A stretch of 64,000 nt of DNA from CAZLFQ01 sp044229535 (GCA_044229535.1 JBGASU010000001.1:496001-560000); one strand, 5' to 3'; numbered from the stretch's first letter, positions 35,341 through 44,157 are shown. Notes: generated by a model not told the origin, from the sequence alone. Program-made: numbers and translations.

Positions 35341-36405
35341 ATGGACAAAATCATCATCAGTATTGATGCAATGGGAGGGGCTAATGCCCCTCACTGTGTT
35401 ATGGATGCTGTTGAAAAATCTCTACAAACCCACGATAATGTCTATTTCAAAATCTTTGGCGATTTAGAAAGAATTCACAAGGCATACATACCTAAAGAAC
35501 AAACCAAAAATCGAGTTGAAATAATTCATACACCTAAGGCTGTATCTGATGATGAGCAGCCGATCAAAGCACTAAAGACTGGCAAAGATTCAAGCATGTA
35601 TAAAGCTATTCAAGCTGTAAAAAACAGCGAAGCACATGCCTGTATTTCTGGTGGAAACACTGGAGCATTGATGGTTATGTCTAAAATGATCTTAGGCAGC
35701 CTACACAATGTGAAACGCCCAGCTATTGTGAATATATTTCCGAATCTTAAAGGTGGCTGCGTAATCCTTGACTTAGGAGCAAACTCAGATTGCGATCCAA
35801 TTAATCTTTTCCAATTTGCACTCATGGGGCATTCATATGCGCGTGCTGTCTTAAAAAAAGATAGGCCATCTATTGGCATACTAAATGTAGGCACAGAAGA
35901 ATACAAAGGTAGAGATATAGAGAAAAAAACCTATGAAATGCTAAAACAAAGCGGCTTAAACTTTTATGGGCACATTGAAGGCTATGATATTACAAAAGGT
36001 ACAGTTGATGTAGTGGTTACAGATGGCTTTTCTGGCAACATTGCAATTAAAGTTGCTGAAGGCACAGCTAAAATGTGCAGAGAAATCATTAAAGAATCAT
36101 TCAATAGTAACTTTTTTGCTAAACTTGGTGGGCTAATGGCTAGAAAAAGCCTCCGTAAAGTTTTAGGTCAAGTTGACCCACGTAATTACAATGGCGCAAT
36201 GTTTGTCGGTGTTGATGGAATCGTCGTAAAAAGCCACGGTTCTTCTGAGCACAAAGGCTTTACAAACGCACTCGATGTTACTGTTAATTTGGTAAAACAA
36301 GATATTAACAAAGAAATTTCCCAGTTATTAACGCAACTTCATGAACTTGAAAGCACTAATGAATCGCTAATTAATAAAATAAAACATAAACTTGGGTTTG
36401 AATAG
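35341..36405 (+). CDS. plsX: Phosphate acyltransferase PlsX
   Basis: 354 residues: DAMGGANAP start, ISGGNTGALMVMSK, LDLGANSDCDP, NVGTEEYKGRD, VDVVVTDGFSGNIAIK and GVDGIVVKSHGSS are all PlsX motifs. It forms acyl-phosphate from acyl-ACP for phospholipid synthesis. Five bases after rpmF; fabH starts four bases after its stop. Confidence 0.97.
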   Translation: MDKIIISIDAMGGANAPHCVMDAVEKSLQTHDNVYFKIFGDLERIHKAYIPKEQTKNRVEIIHTPKAVSDDEQPIKALKTGKDSSMYKAIQAVKNSEAHACISGGNTGALMVMSKMILGSLHNVKRPAIVNIFPNLKGGCVILDLGANSDCDPINLFQFALMGHSYARAVLKKDRPSIGILNVGTEEYKGRDIEKKTYEMLKQSGLNFYGHIEGYDITKGTVDVVVTDGFSGNIAIKVAEGTAKMCREIIKESFNSNFFAKLGGLMARKSLRKVLGQVDPRNYNGAMFVGVDGIVVKSHGSSEHKGFTNALDVTVNLVKQDINKEISQLLTQLHELESTNESLINKIKHKLGFE

Positions 36406-36409
36406 TCAT

Positions 36410-37360
36410 ATGAACAGTCTATCTCCCAAATATTCTAAAATCATAGCAACAGGGAGTTATCTTCCTAATAATCTGGTCAAGAACACGGAACTTGATCCAG
36501 CATTAGATACTAGTGACGAATGGATTACAACTCGTACAGGCATCAAACAAAGGTATATTGCAGCTGAGACTCAAGTTACTTCAGACCTTGCAGCAGAGGC
36601 TATTCAAAATTCGGGGGTTGATTTACAATCTCTAGATGGAATCATAGTAGCAACGACCACACCAGATGTAATCTTCCCTTCTACAGCAATTAATACTCAA
36701 AATAAATTAGGCATTCACAAAGGCTTTGCATTTGATATAAACGCCGTTTGTGCGGGCTTCATTTACGCAATTACAGTAGCAGATAGCCTGATCAAAAATG
36801 GAATGGCAAAAAGGATTGCTGTAGTTGGTGCAGAAACAATGTCTAGAGTTCTGGACTGGAAAGATCGTGCAACCTGCGTATTGTTTGGTGATGGAGCTGG
36901 TGCTTTTATTTTAGAAGCATCAAGCGAAGCTGGCATAATTGATTGTTCGCTACAAGCAGATAGCAGTACTTCTGACATACTTAAAATATGCGGCGGTATA
37001 TCCAAAGGAAACATGGATGCAAAAATTGAAATGAATGGCAAAGAAGTTTTCAAAATGGCTGTGGACAGCATGTCTTCAAGCATCAAAGCAATATTAGAAA
37101 AAAACAATATAAACAATATAGGTTGGGTTTTACCACATCAGGCGAATCAAAGAATTTTATCTGCTGTGGCAACTAGACTAAATTTTCCAGAAGAGAAAGT
37201 TATTTCAACCGTGGATATTCACGCCAACACCTCCGCTGCCTCTATTCCCCTAGCCTTTTGCCATTACAAAAAGCTTGGTAAAATCAAGTCTGGTCAAACC
37301 ATAGTGATGAGCGGAATAGGAGCTGGAATGACTTGGGGCTCTGTATTGATAAAAGTATAG
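36410..37360 (+). CDS. fabH: 3-oxoacyl-ACP synthase III (FabH)
   Basis: 316 residues from ATG at 36410; an upstream GTG/ATG frame at 36392 overlaps plsX and is unlikely. Catalytic triad: Cys114 in NAVCAGFIYA, His in VLPHQANQRIL and Asn in HANTSAAS. It condenses acetyl-CoA with malonyl-ACP to start fatty-acid synthesis. Confidence 0.97.
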   Translation: MNSLSPKYSKIIATGSYLPNNLVKNTELDPALDTSDEWITTRTGIKQRYIAAETQVTSDLAAEAIQNSGVDLQSLDGIIVATTTPDVIFPSTAINTQNKLGIHKGFAFDINAVCAGFIYAITVADSLIKNGMAKRIAVVGAETMSRVLDWKDRATCVLFGDGAGAFILEASSEAGIIDCSLQADSSTSDILKICGGISKGNMDAKIEMNGKEVFKMAVDSMSSSIKAILEKNNINNIGWVLPHQANQRILSAVATRLNFPEEKVISTVDIHANTSAASIPLAFCHYKKLGKIKSGQTIVMSGIGAGMTWGSVLIKV

Positions 37361-37362
37361 TT

Positions 37363-37397
37363 ATAAAAAAACTAGGCAACTGTTAAGCTACCTAGTC
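37363..37397 (-). terminator. Terminator of the 723-residue WH2-protein gene
   Basis: Minus-strand ACTAGG...CCTAGT stem (outer six bp plus weak inner pairs) followed by a T run. It lies between the convergent fabH and the effector-like gene and may serve both. Confidence 0.65.
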
Positions 37398-37418
37398 TAT
37401 TATTATTAAATACTAATA

Positions 37419-39590
37419 TTACCTAGCATTCACATCCTTTTTAGTAGAAGCATAAATAGCACCGATAAGCGCACTCCCCATATTGAAAGCTAATACCATC
37501 TCTGGCTTCGTATTCTTAAGCAAGCTTACTAAACAACAAGCCACAGCGGTTGCAGCAACAGTGCTGGTAAAGAAGTTGATATAATCTGCTTTCTTTCCAG
37601 ATTTACAAACCTTATTACCTAAATAACCTTGTATTCCTAAACCTATAACCACCTGAGCAATTGCAAGAGGCATATAGTTTTGCACTACCATATTACTCGT
37701 AGCGCAGGATAAAGCAGACGATGCTAATATAGCTAAATCAAACTTGCTAATAGATTGAAGTGTCAAACTCAAATCTACGTTTTTTTGAGGTGCTTTTATT
37801 ACACTACACACAGCAGGACTTGATGATGACACAAATGCTGAGGCGCTACTAGAACTAGATGAGCTCGCCGCTGCAAACACAGGCTTTACTACTGGAGTGG
37901 CAACAGCCGCTACAGCTGCTACAGCTATTGGCTTTAGATTTACCATATGATTAGGCGTTGTTGTGCTACTAGAAACAGTAGATGTAGAGCTAGATGAAGC
38001 AAATCTACTAGAACTAGACGAACTCGCCGCTGCAAACACAGGCTTTACTACTGGAGTAGCAACAGCTGCTGCAGCTATTGGTTTTAGATTTACCATATGA
38101 TTAGGAGTTGTTGCAATATTAGCAGCAGAAGCAGGACTCGACGAAGCTCTACTCGAACTAGATGAACTCGCCGCTGCAAACACATGTTTTACTACTGGCG
38201 TAGCAACGGCCGCTACAGCTACCGCAGCTACTGGTTTTGTTTCATCTTCCCAACTATCGGATTCTCTTCCTTCTAGCATACTCTGTCTTCTTCTCAACAG
38301 CTCACCACCTAAATGGCTATTACGCTCCTCTTCTTCTGGTTTATCTTTTAATTTACGATTAGAAGCCTTGCTCAGTTGTCCACTTTTATTGCGAAGCTCA
38401 TCCAACGAAAAGGCGCTTGATGCTCTAGGTGTTTTTGGGGTAACATTCACAGCACTTGGTGATGTACCTGCATCTGGTTTAACTGCTGGTGAAGTCTTTA
38501 TTTTTTTCGCCGACCCAGCTTTTGGAGGCGGAGGCGGAGCAAAAGAAGAGGCAACTATAGGCGCAACAAGGATATCTTCAGCTGCATTAATGCTAGCACT
38601 CTGTTCTTCTTGAGATCTTTCTTGCAATTCAACTCCTACCGATGTTGCCGATAAAGAATTTGAAGATTTAGCTGCAACAGGAGCAACTTTAAGTTCGAGA
38701 CCCTTTTGCTTTAGTTGTTCGACTTTGTTAACAACTGTTTGATATTTATTTTTAATAGCATTTAGCGGGTTAAAGAATTTAGCTTCATAATCAAATTTAT
38801 TTGTTTGAGCTTTAAAAGGAGTTCTAGCCTTATATAATTCTTGCTTTTTATTATTCACATAATAATTTTTTTCAGGAAATTTAGACTTATCATTTAAAGC
38901 TACTTTCAAAGCATCAAATAGTCCGTCAATTTCTTTTTCGCACTGCTTAATATTAGCTTGCGCCTTAGATATGTTTTGATTTGTGTTTTGTTGATCAAAA
39001 ACTTTTAAATTAACTGGCGACTCATTAGCAATAGCAGCTAAACTCTTATATTCAACCAATACATCCTTTAAGTCTTTTATCAATCCATCAAAGCCTTTAA
39101 ATTTTAGGCCATTCATTTCACATTCTTTTAAAAGCCTCTGAGCATCTTCAAAATTAAAAGCGTTGTACTCGTGTTGCGCTCTTGCTTTTAAACCGTTGAC
39201 CTCTTTAATTCTTGTATTAATATCTTCCATTTCTTGCGCTTTATTTTGCAAATCCAAGATATCGGCTTCTAATTTAATAATTTGCTTTATTTTCAAATTT
39301 ATACTGTCCAAAGTTTTTGCTATCTTGCCTTCGTCAGTATTTAAATTGTTTGAAGTACTTGTAGCTGAACTAGCAGAAGCCGCTCCCGCCTGCTTTGTCT
39401 GCATATTTTTCATTCCAGCACTAAGTGCGCTCATAAAGTCTTTTGAAGCATCTCTTTGTGGACTTTGTGAAGTCGAAGAAGAGGAACTAGAGGAAGACTG
39501 GCTTGACTCCTCTTTTCTGCCTTGTACTTTAGTCGGTGTTTTTTTAAGAGCTGTTCCTTTTTGTATTTGCTCTAAAAGCTTGTTATGCAT
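37419..39590 (-). CDS. WH2-like, Ser/Ala-repeat, tail-anchored putative effector
   Basis: 723 residues. At the very N-terminus NKLLEQIQKGTALKKTPT (residues 3-20) fits the WH2 actin-monomer-binding consensus LLxxIxxGxxLKKT. Then a Ser-rich linker, a coiled-coil region (about 88-300), APPPPPK (351-357), a second degenerate WH2-like stretch (SLDELRNKSGQLSKA, about 395-409), three Ala/Val/Ser repeats of about 50 residues (450-595) and a hydrophobic C-terminal module (618-715). No signal peptide. Shares its promoter box and tail with the two genes upstream. Likely a secreted protein acting on host actin; this is inference from motifs. Confidence 0.75.
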   Translation of the reverse strand: MHNKLLEQIQKGTALKKTPTKVQGRKEESSQSSSSSSSSTSQSPQRDASKDFMSALSAGMKNMQTKQAGAASASSATSTSNNLNTDEGKIAKTLDSINLKIKQIIKLEADILDLQNKAQEMEDINTRIKEVNGLKARAQHEYNAFNFEDAQRLLKECEMNGLKFKGFDGLIKDLKDVLVEYKSLAAIANESPVNLKVFDQQNTNQNISKAQANIKQCEKEIDGLFDALKVALNDKSKFPEKNYYVNNKKQELYKARTPFKAQTNKFDYEAKFFNPLNAIKNKYQTVVNKVEQLKQKGLELKVAPVAAKSSNSLSATSVGVELQERSQEEQSASINAAEDILVAPIVASSFAPPPPPKAGSAKKIKTSPAVKPDAGTSPSAVNVTPKTPRASSAFSLDELRNKSGQLSKASNRKLKDKPEEEERNSHLGGELLRRRQSMLEGRESDSWEDETKPVAAVAVAAVATPVVKHVFAAASSSSSSRASSSPASAANIATTPNHMVNLKPIAAAAVATPVVKPVFAAASSSSSSRFASSSSTSTVSSSTTTPNHMVNLKPIAVAAVAAVATPVVKPVFAAASSSSSSSASAFVSSSSPAVCSVIKAPQKNVDLSLTLQSISKFDLAILASSALSCATSNMVVQNYMPLAIAQVVIGLGIQGYLGNKVCKSGKKADYINFFTSTVAATAVACCLVSLLKNTKPEMVLAFNMGSALIGAIYASTKKDVNAR
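37806..38243 (-). repeat. Three imperfect tandem repeats in the effector gene
   Basis: The word CTCGCCGCTGCAAACACA recurs at about 37864, 38023 and 38167 (spacing 159 and 144 bp). Each unit encodes NLKPIAxAAVATPVVKPVFA followed by a poly-Ser run, so unit number could vary by slippage or recombination. Confidence 0.85.
39531..39584 (-). other. WH2-like motif, protein residues 3-20
   Basis: Encodes NKLLEQIQKGTALKKTPT: hydrophobic LL, Ile four residues on, Gly and the LKKT signature of WH2/thymosin-beta actin binders, all at standard spacing. Confidence 0.7.
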
Positions 39591-39626
39591 CTTTCCCTTC
39601 CCATATAATCCAAACTCATAAAACCC

Positions 39627-39683
39627 ATTATAACAAAAAAAAGGGGACTATATTAGGAGTTTTTTGTTAAATATTTATTAAAA
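39627..39683 (-). promoter_or_regulatory. CtrA-like box and -10 of the 723-residue gene
   Basis: Gene-sense box TTTTAATAAATATTTAAC (39683-39666), 33-nt spacer, TATAAT (39632-39627). The forward core is a perfect TTAA-N7-TTAA. Confidence 0.65.
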
Positions 39684-39709
39684 TCGATTTTTCTAACATA
39701 CAAACATAA

Positions 39710-39749
39710 AAAAACCCGCAGACATAAAAATATACGACTACGGGTTTTT
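39710..39749 (-). terminator. Terminator of the 274-residue tail-module gene
   Basis: Minus-strand AAAAACCCG and CGGGTTTTT enclose a 21-base loop and a further T/A run follows. It lies about 30 bases after the stop at 39777. Confidence 0.8.
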
Positions 39750-39776
39750 ACTTTTAGATGCAATAAGCTGTATATA

Positions 39777-40601
39777 CTAAACCATCTTCGCAACAAATGG
39801 GGTTTGAATAGATTCCTTCAAAGCGCCAAGCATTGTAGCCCCAACATTGGCAGCAATCACCACTTCAGGACTACAACCCGCAAGCAAGTTAGTAGTGGTA
39901 TAGGCTATTAAGCCAGCAACAGCAATATTTTCAATAGCTGCAATACTATCACAATCTTTATAATTTTGAACGATAGATTGACCAATAATAAACTGCATAG
40001 CAGCGGCTCCAATCACTTGAGAAACGCCTGCAAACAGAGTAGCTGCACCATATGAACCATAAATATTAGAAGTAGAAAATAAAGTATTTCTAGCTAAATT
40101 TACAAACAAACACATGCTAGCTGCAACAAGATTCATCACACTTACGTATTTCTTATCTTTCACGTCTCCGCCATCAACTATTGAGCCATCAATAGGAGCT
40201 CTAGCACTATCCACAGGTAGATCCACTCTTGGTTGTGGAGCAAAAGATATAGGATTATATACCACCAAAGCCAAATTTTGCTGTCTAATTCTTTCGGCCT
40301 CTATTCTTGTAAGTATATCAATTATATCAATCTTATTAGCCATCTCTAATTGCAAAGCTGCACTTCTTCCTAACGTCATCACTGGCATTACAAGAATATC
40401 TGCCGTTTTCTCTACTTTTGGACCAAACTGAGTAAGAAATTGAGTAGACGACACATACGGCACTAATGCCATATTATCACTCTGTTCACCCTGATTAACT
40501 GGCTCTTGATTATCAGCCACTACTCCTTGCGGAACCTTCTGATTTTTTGTTTTTTTCGCTAAACGCTTAGCACGCTTCTCTCTAAACTCTTTTTTTCCCA
40601 T
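39777..40601 (-). CDS. Basic protein with hydrophobic C-terminal module (paralogue of the WH2 proteins)
   Basis: 274 residues from ATG at 40601 (MGKKEFREKRAKRLAKK). The frame runs to a TTG at 40631, but that overlaps the -10, so 40601 is chosen. Very basic N-terminus; no WH2 or polyproline recognised. Residues from about 150 on form four hydrophobic helices ending PEVVIAANVGATMLGA, matching SEFVIAANAGVAIVGA and PEMVLAFNMGSALIGA of the two flanking genes. Function unknown; membrane-anchored, probably of the same secreted set. Confidence 0.7.
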   Translation of the reverse strand: MGKKEFREKRAKRLAKKTKNQKVPQGVVADNQEPVNQGEQSDNMALVPYVSSTQFLTQFGPKVEKTADILVMPVMTLGRSAALQLEMANKIDIIDILTRIEAERIRQQNLALVVYNPISFAPQPRVDLPVDSARAPIDGSIVDGGDVKDKKYVSVMNLVAASMCLFVNLARNTLFSTSNIYGSYGAATLFAGVSQVIGAAAMQFIIGQSIVQNYKDCDSIAAIENIAVAGLIAYTTTNLLAGCSPEVVIAANVGATMLGALKESIQTPFVAKMV

Positions 40602-40630
40602 AATAACTCTATTAAAAATTAAGTATTGCA

Positions 40631-40687
40631 ATTATACAAACATCCAAAAATCATCGTTAGATATTTAATATTAAATATTTATTACAA
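40631..40687 (-). promoter_or_regulatory. CtrA-like box and -10 of the 274-residue gene
   Basis: Gene-sense box TTGTAATAAATATTTAAT (40687-40670), 33-nt spacer, TATAAT (40636-40631). Predicted transcription start about 23 nt before the ATG at 40601, which supports that start. Confidence 0.68.
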
Positions 40688-40709
40688 TCGACCCCAAACC
40701 GATGAATAC

Positions 40710-42425
40710 CTATATTCCAATCTCTGCTGTTTCTTTTTTCTGGCTATAGGCACGCGTCATTGCACCAACAATTGCAACACCCGCATTAGCAGCAATAACA
40801 AATTCTGACTTTATTCCAGAGAGTAAATACACACTAGTCGCCGTAACCAACCCAGAGACCATCATCGACTCTGACATCTGCTGGTATCGCTTATTATAAT
40901 AACAATCTAAAGTTTTATAGCCTTCATAAAGCTGCGCAGCTCCAGCCATTACTACCTCCGAAACACCAAGAGCCAAATATAATTTACCATTACCGCCATA
41001 AAGAGCCGAGGAAGAGAAGAACTTATCTAATGAGCCAAAAGCCAAAGCTATACCCATAAAAATTCTAAAATCAGACCTAACAGCAGCACTTTCAGCTTGT
41101 AACTTTATTATCTGCTCATTTTGCTGAGCCAAAAGCTGTGCTGTCGATACATCTCCACTTACACCAGCATTTTTTCTAATCTCTTCATCTATTTTTGTAA
41201 GTCTTGCAATTACTTCTCCCGCCCTAGATAACAACTTTTGACAATCGGCTTCATGCTCTTTGACCTGTATGAACAACATCTCCGTCGCGGTAAGATTAGC
41301 CACAGCTTTTGTTCTATTAGCAACCTTAGTAGTATATGATTTTTTACAACTTCTATATCGCTTTAAATATTCTACGTTTACAGCTGCTTCTTCATCCGTA
41401 TTTAAAATAGACTTAATTCCCTGATCGCATACAAACTTCTTTCTTAAAATATCTTTTTCCACTTCTGCTTTTTGTATATTAACAGCATCTTCAGAATACT
41501 CTTCTAGTTTAACATAAAATTTTGGATCAACTTTTTCTAATATACTTTTTAAAAGAGCGGCTTTGTACTCAAATTCTTTAATCAAATCTTTTAACTTCTG
41601 ATCATTACTGAATCGTTCTGTAAACTTTTTCAGCTCATCTAATTTAACCGGAGCTAATGATTTCAAAAGAGTATCATACTGCCTTCTAGCATCTGTCAGT
41701 TTATTATTAAATTCCTCATTTTTTTTATTCCTACGCTCAATAATTTCTCTGCGACTTTCAAGCTCTCTTAGACCATCTTCTAATTTTATTATCTCCATAA
41801 TAGAATTATTTAATGTTTTGCTCGGACTCAAAGGCCTTTTAGGCTGAGTGTTATCTACTTTTCTAAGCTTCTTTTTAAATTGATTGCCATGCACAGGAGT
41901 TGATGGAGATTTCACTTTATCAATCTTCACCCGTTTTTTCAATTGAACTCCTCCTTGTTTAATTGACTCCAACACACCCGCAAATTGGTTTTGTAAGTTT
42001 TTACTATTCTCAGTTCTTTTTATACCAGCTTTTGGCATTGGCGGAGGTGGGGCGACAGGAGGAAGCGGTGGCGGAGGTGGCATTAACACAGAAGAATCGT
42101 TTGAGCTAACAGCGATAGAGTTTAAGGGTGCACCAGATTCTTTTTTCTTCTTTGCACTAGATCTTCTATTCACAACCGTCCAATTATCAGCAGCTTCTTT
42201 AACTGGTGATATAGGCAATTCTAATTGAACCGATGAAGTAGCCGCAACTGGAGCACTTAAATCAACTTCTTTATCAAAATCGATTTTTCTTACAACTTTT
42301 TCCGTCTTAGGAGTCCCCCCAGTACCGAAACTATTAGCACTTATTGGAGTTCCAAATTGCCTCGCTTTTTTACCACTACCAACTACTATCTTCCAACCAT
42401 CTGAGTTCTCTTTTCCACCTATCAT
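40710..42425 (-). CDS. Polyproline/WH2-like, coiled-coil, tail-anchored putative actin-modulating effector
   Basis: 571 residues. Order: basic, Gly/Ser-rich start; polyproline MPPPPPLPPVAPPPPMPKAG (115-134); WH2-like stretch FAGVLESIKQGGVQLKKRV (148-166); a very basic segment (168-200); coiled coils (about 204-455); and a C-terminal hydrophobic module of four helices (454-556). Polyproline directly before WH2 is the arrangement of profilin/actin-recruiting nucleators such as WASP proteins and Rickettsia RickA. No acidic Arp2/3-binding tail is present. The tail would anchor it in a membrane. Shared promoter box. Confidence 0.78.
   Translation of the reverse strand: MIGGKENSDGWKIVVGSGKKARQFGTPISANSFGTGGTPKTEKVVRKIDFDKEVDLSAPVAATSSVQLELPISPVKEAADNWTVVNRRSSAKKKKESGAPLNSIAVSSNDSSVLMPPPPPLPPVAPPPPMPKAGIKRTENSKNLQNQFAGVLESIKQGGVQLKKRVKIDKVKSPSTPVHGNQFKKKLRKVDNTQPKRPLSPSKTLNNSIMEIIKLEDGLRELESRREIIERRNKKNEEFNNKLTDARRQYDTLLKSLAPVKLDELKKFTERFSNDQKLKDLIKEFEYKAALLKSILEKVDPKFYVKLEEYSEDAVNIQKAEVEKDILRKKFVCDQGIKSILNTDEEAAVNVEYLKRYRSCKKSYTTKVANRTKAVANLTATEMLFIQVKEHEADCQKLLSRAGEVIARLTKIDEEIRKNAGVSGDVSTAQLLAQQNEQIIKLQAESAAVRSDFRIFMGIALAFGSLDKFFSSSALYGGNGKLYLALGVSEVVMAGAAQLYEGYKTLDCYYNKRYQQMSESMMVSGLVTATSVYLLSGIKSEFVIAANAGVAIVGAMTRAYSQKKETAEIGI
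41929..42080 (-). other. Polyproline followed by WH2-like motif (residues 116-166)
   Basis: DNA encoding PPPPPLPPVAPPPPMPK and then AGVLESIKQGGVQLKKR. The distance of about 15 residues between the two is typical of actin nucleation-promoting proteins. Confidence 0.7.
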
Positions 42426-42456
42426 GTTTTCCCATTTTTTATTAATCCAGCGTGGA

Positions 42457-42513
42457 ATAATAGGCTAAATCATATAAGATTTGAAGTACTCTTATGTTAA
42501 ATATTTCTTACAA
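42457..42513 (-). promoter_or_regulatory. CtrA-like box and -10 of the polyproline/WH2 gene
   Basis: Gene-sense box TTGTAAGAAATATTTAAC (42513-42496), 33-nt spacer, TATTAT (42462-42457). Confidence 0.65.
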
Positions 42514-42535
42514 TCTTAATAACAATTTATAATAT

Positions 42536-42570
42536 TAAAAAAATGATTCACTTAAGAGTTTTTCATTTTT
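42536..42570 (-). terminator. Possible terminator of the 499-residue ankyrin gene
   Basis: Minus-strand AAAAATGA and TCATTTTT with an internal CTTAAG palindrome, followed by T's. AT-rich stem, so weak. Confidence 0.4.
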
Positions 42571-44069
42571 TAATTAAACCAAGAACCAATCCAACTTAAA
42601 TAACTTTGTTGCTCTGGATGGAATTCTATTGTTGGCAAACCGTCATTATCATAACCAACTTCGAAATTACCTTTTAGCCCATCATTATAAGAAGAAATAT
42701 TTGGCTTAGACAGCCTAACATCTGCCACCCCACCAAACTTTATAAGATCTGCTTTTATATCGTCACTATTTTTAACTAAATCAAAGGCTCTTAATCCCAA
42801 TTTATTAGTATCATTAGCATTAGCGCCAGCTTCAAGTAATTTTCTCACTATTTTTGAATCGTGGTTTTTACAAGCAATCATTAATGACGTGTTACCATCT
42901 GCATCTTTAAAACTCAAGTCTGTCTTAGCATCTAACAATTCCTTTACAATTGAAGTCTTGCCATTTTCTACTGCAATAATCAGAGGTGTCTTTCCATTCG
43001 CATCAAAGACATTGGCATTCGCTCCATGCTTCAACAATACTTTAACGGAATATTCATCGCCTTTTTTGCAAGCAATGTGTAACGCTGTATCTTTTTCTTT
43101 ATTTGGAAAGTTGATAAATGCAGCTTTATTCTCTGTTAATATTATGTTCGCAACACCTGATTTCTTATTTTCTACTGCAATATGTAATGGTAGGTTACCT
43201 GCTGCATCTAATTTATTTATCAAATTCACATCTACAGCGATCACTTTCTTAAGCAAATCAAGATCACCAACTTTTGCTGCAATATGGACAATATTCTGCT
43301 TTTGATTATCAACTATATCAAATTTTACAAACGACTTCTTAGAAGCCAAATAATCGAAAACAGTGAATGCTTTATTTTCTACCGCATGATGTAAGGCTGT
43401 TTTTCCAAATGAATCTTTGATATTAAAAAACTCTGCCATTTTACCAACAATGGTCTTAGCATCAGCTTTACAATGATTAAAATAAGATTTTGCAAGAAGC
43501 TCTACAGATGTTTTATCCCCTTTTTTAGCTGCATAATGAATTGCGGCTAATCCATCATTATCAAGTATATTAACATTAGCCCCAAACCCTATTAAACCAT
43601 CCATCCAAAAACTTTTGTCTGAGTTATTATTAGCTTCAACAACGTAATGTACAACTGTTTTACCATCAATATCTTGAACATTAACATCATTCTGAAAAAC
43701 TATTTTGCAATCTTTTGCAACATACCAACTCTCTCCTTGCTTAACAGCCAACATTAATGGTGTCTGCCCCATATTATTAACTGCATTTAAATCTGCACCT
43801 TTAGCATCTACAAAAGCATTAGTAACTTCATTAGTCATTCCACCTTTAACTAAGTAATGAACAACATTGTTACCATCTTTATCACGCATATTAATATCAG
43901 CCTTATTATCTAAAAGCACTTGCATGGCTTCAATATCACCTTTTTGTGCCAAATAGTGAATTGGCGCAACGCCATTTAAATCTAATTTATTAGGATTTTG
44001 AATCCATAGCGCCCAAGACAAAGCTTTTGGCGAATTTAACCATATAGCCCATGAAACAATATTAAACAT
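42570..44069 (-). CDS. Ankyrin-repeat protein, about twelve repeats
   Basis: 499 residues that are almost entirely ankyrin units, e.g. NGVAPIHYLAQKGDIEAMQV, DGNNVVHYLVKGG, MGQTPLMLAVKQGES, DGLAAIHYAAKKGDKTSVEL, FGKTALHHAVENKAFTVFDY, AGNLPLHIAVENKKSGVANI, NGKTPLIIAVENGKTSIVKE and DGNTSLMIACKNHDSKIVRK. A hydrophobic N-terminus (MFNIVSWAIWLNSPKALSWA) and short C-terminal tail. It is a protein-binding scaffold; host or bacterial partner unknown. It uses the shared box promoter. Confidence 0.92.
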   Translation of the reverse strand: MFNIVSWAIWLNSPKALSWALWIQNPNKLDLNGVAPIHYLAQKGDIEAMQVLLDNKADINMRDKDGNNVVHYLVKGGMTNEVTNAFVDAKGADLNAVNNMGQTPLMLAVKQGESWYVAKDCKIVFQNDVNVQDIDGKTVVHYVVEANNNSDKSFWMDGLIGFGANVNILDNDGLAAIHYAAKKGDKTSVELLAKSYFNHCKADAKTIVGKMAEFFNIKDSFGKTALHHAVENKAFTVFDYLASKKSFVKFDIVDNQKQNIVHIAAKVGDLDLLKKVIAVDVNLINKLDAAGNLPLHIAVENKKSGVANIILTENKAAFINFPNKEKDTALHIACKKGDEYSVKVLLKHGANANVFDANGKTPLIIAVENGKTSIVKELLDAKTDLSFKDADGNTSLMIACKNHDSKIVRKLLEAGANANDTNKLGLRAFDLVKNSDDIKADLIKFGGVADVRLSKPNISSYNDGLKGNFEVGYDNDGLPTIEFHPEQQSYLSWIGSWFN

Positions 44070-44100
44070 TTTTTCCCTTTACATTTATTAAACATCGCTT

Positions 44101-44157
44101 ATTATACATCGTTCACTTACTGAGCACAACATGAATAATATTAAAGTTTTATTACAA
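44101..44157 (-). promoter_or_regulatory. CtrA-like box, -35/-10 of the 499-residue ankyrin gene
   Basis: Gene-sense box TTGTAATAAAACTTTAAT (44157-44140), 33-nt spacer with a possible -35 TTGTGC, and TATAAT (44106-44101). Confidence 0.68.

Noticed and set aside
4968..44157. Reading the 18-bp boxes as ordinary AT-rich UP elements
   Set aside because: UP elements tolerate wide sequence change; here a fixed 18-bp word with half-sites and exact 33-nt spacing recurs, which points to a specific regulator, though an UP contribution cannot be excluded.
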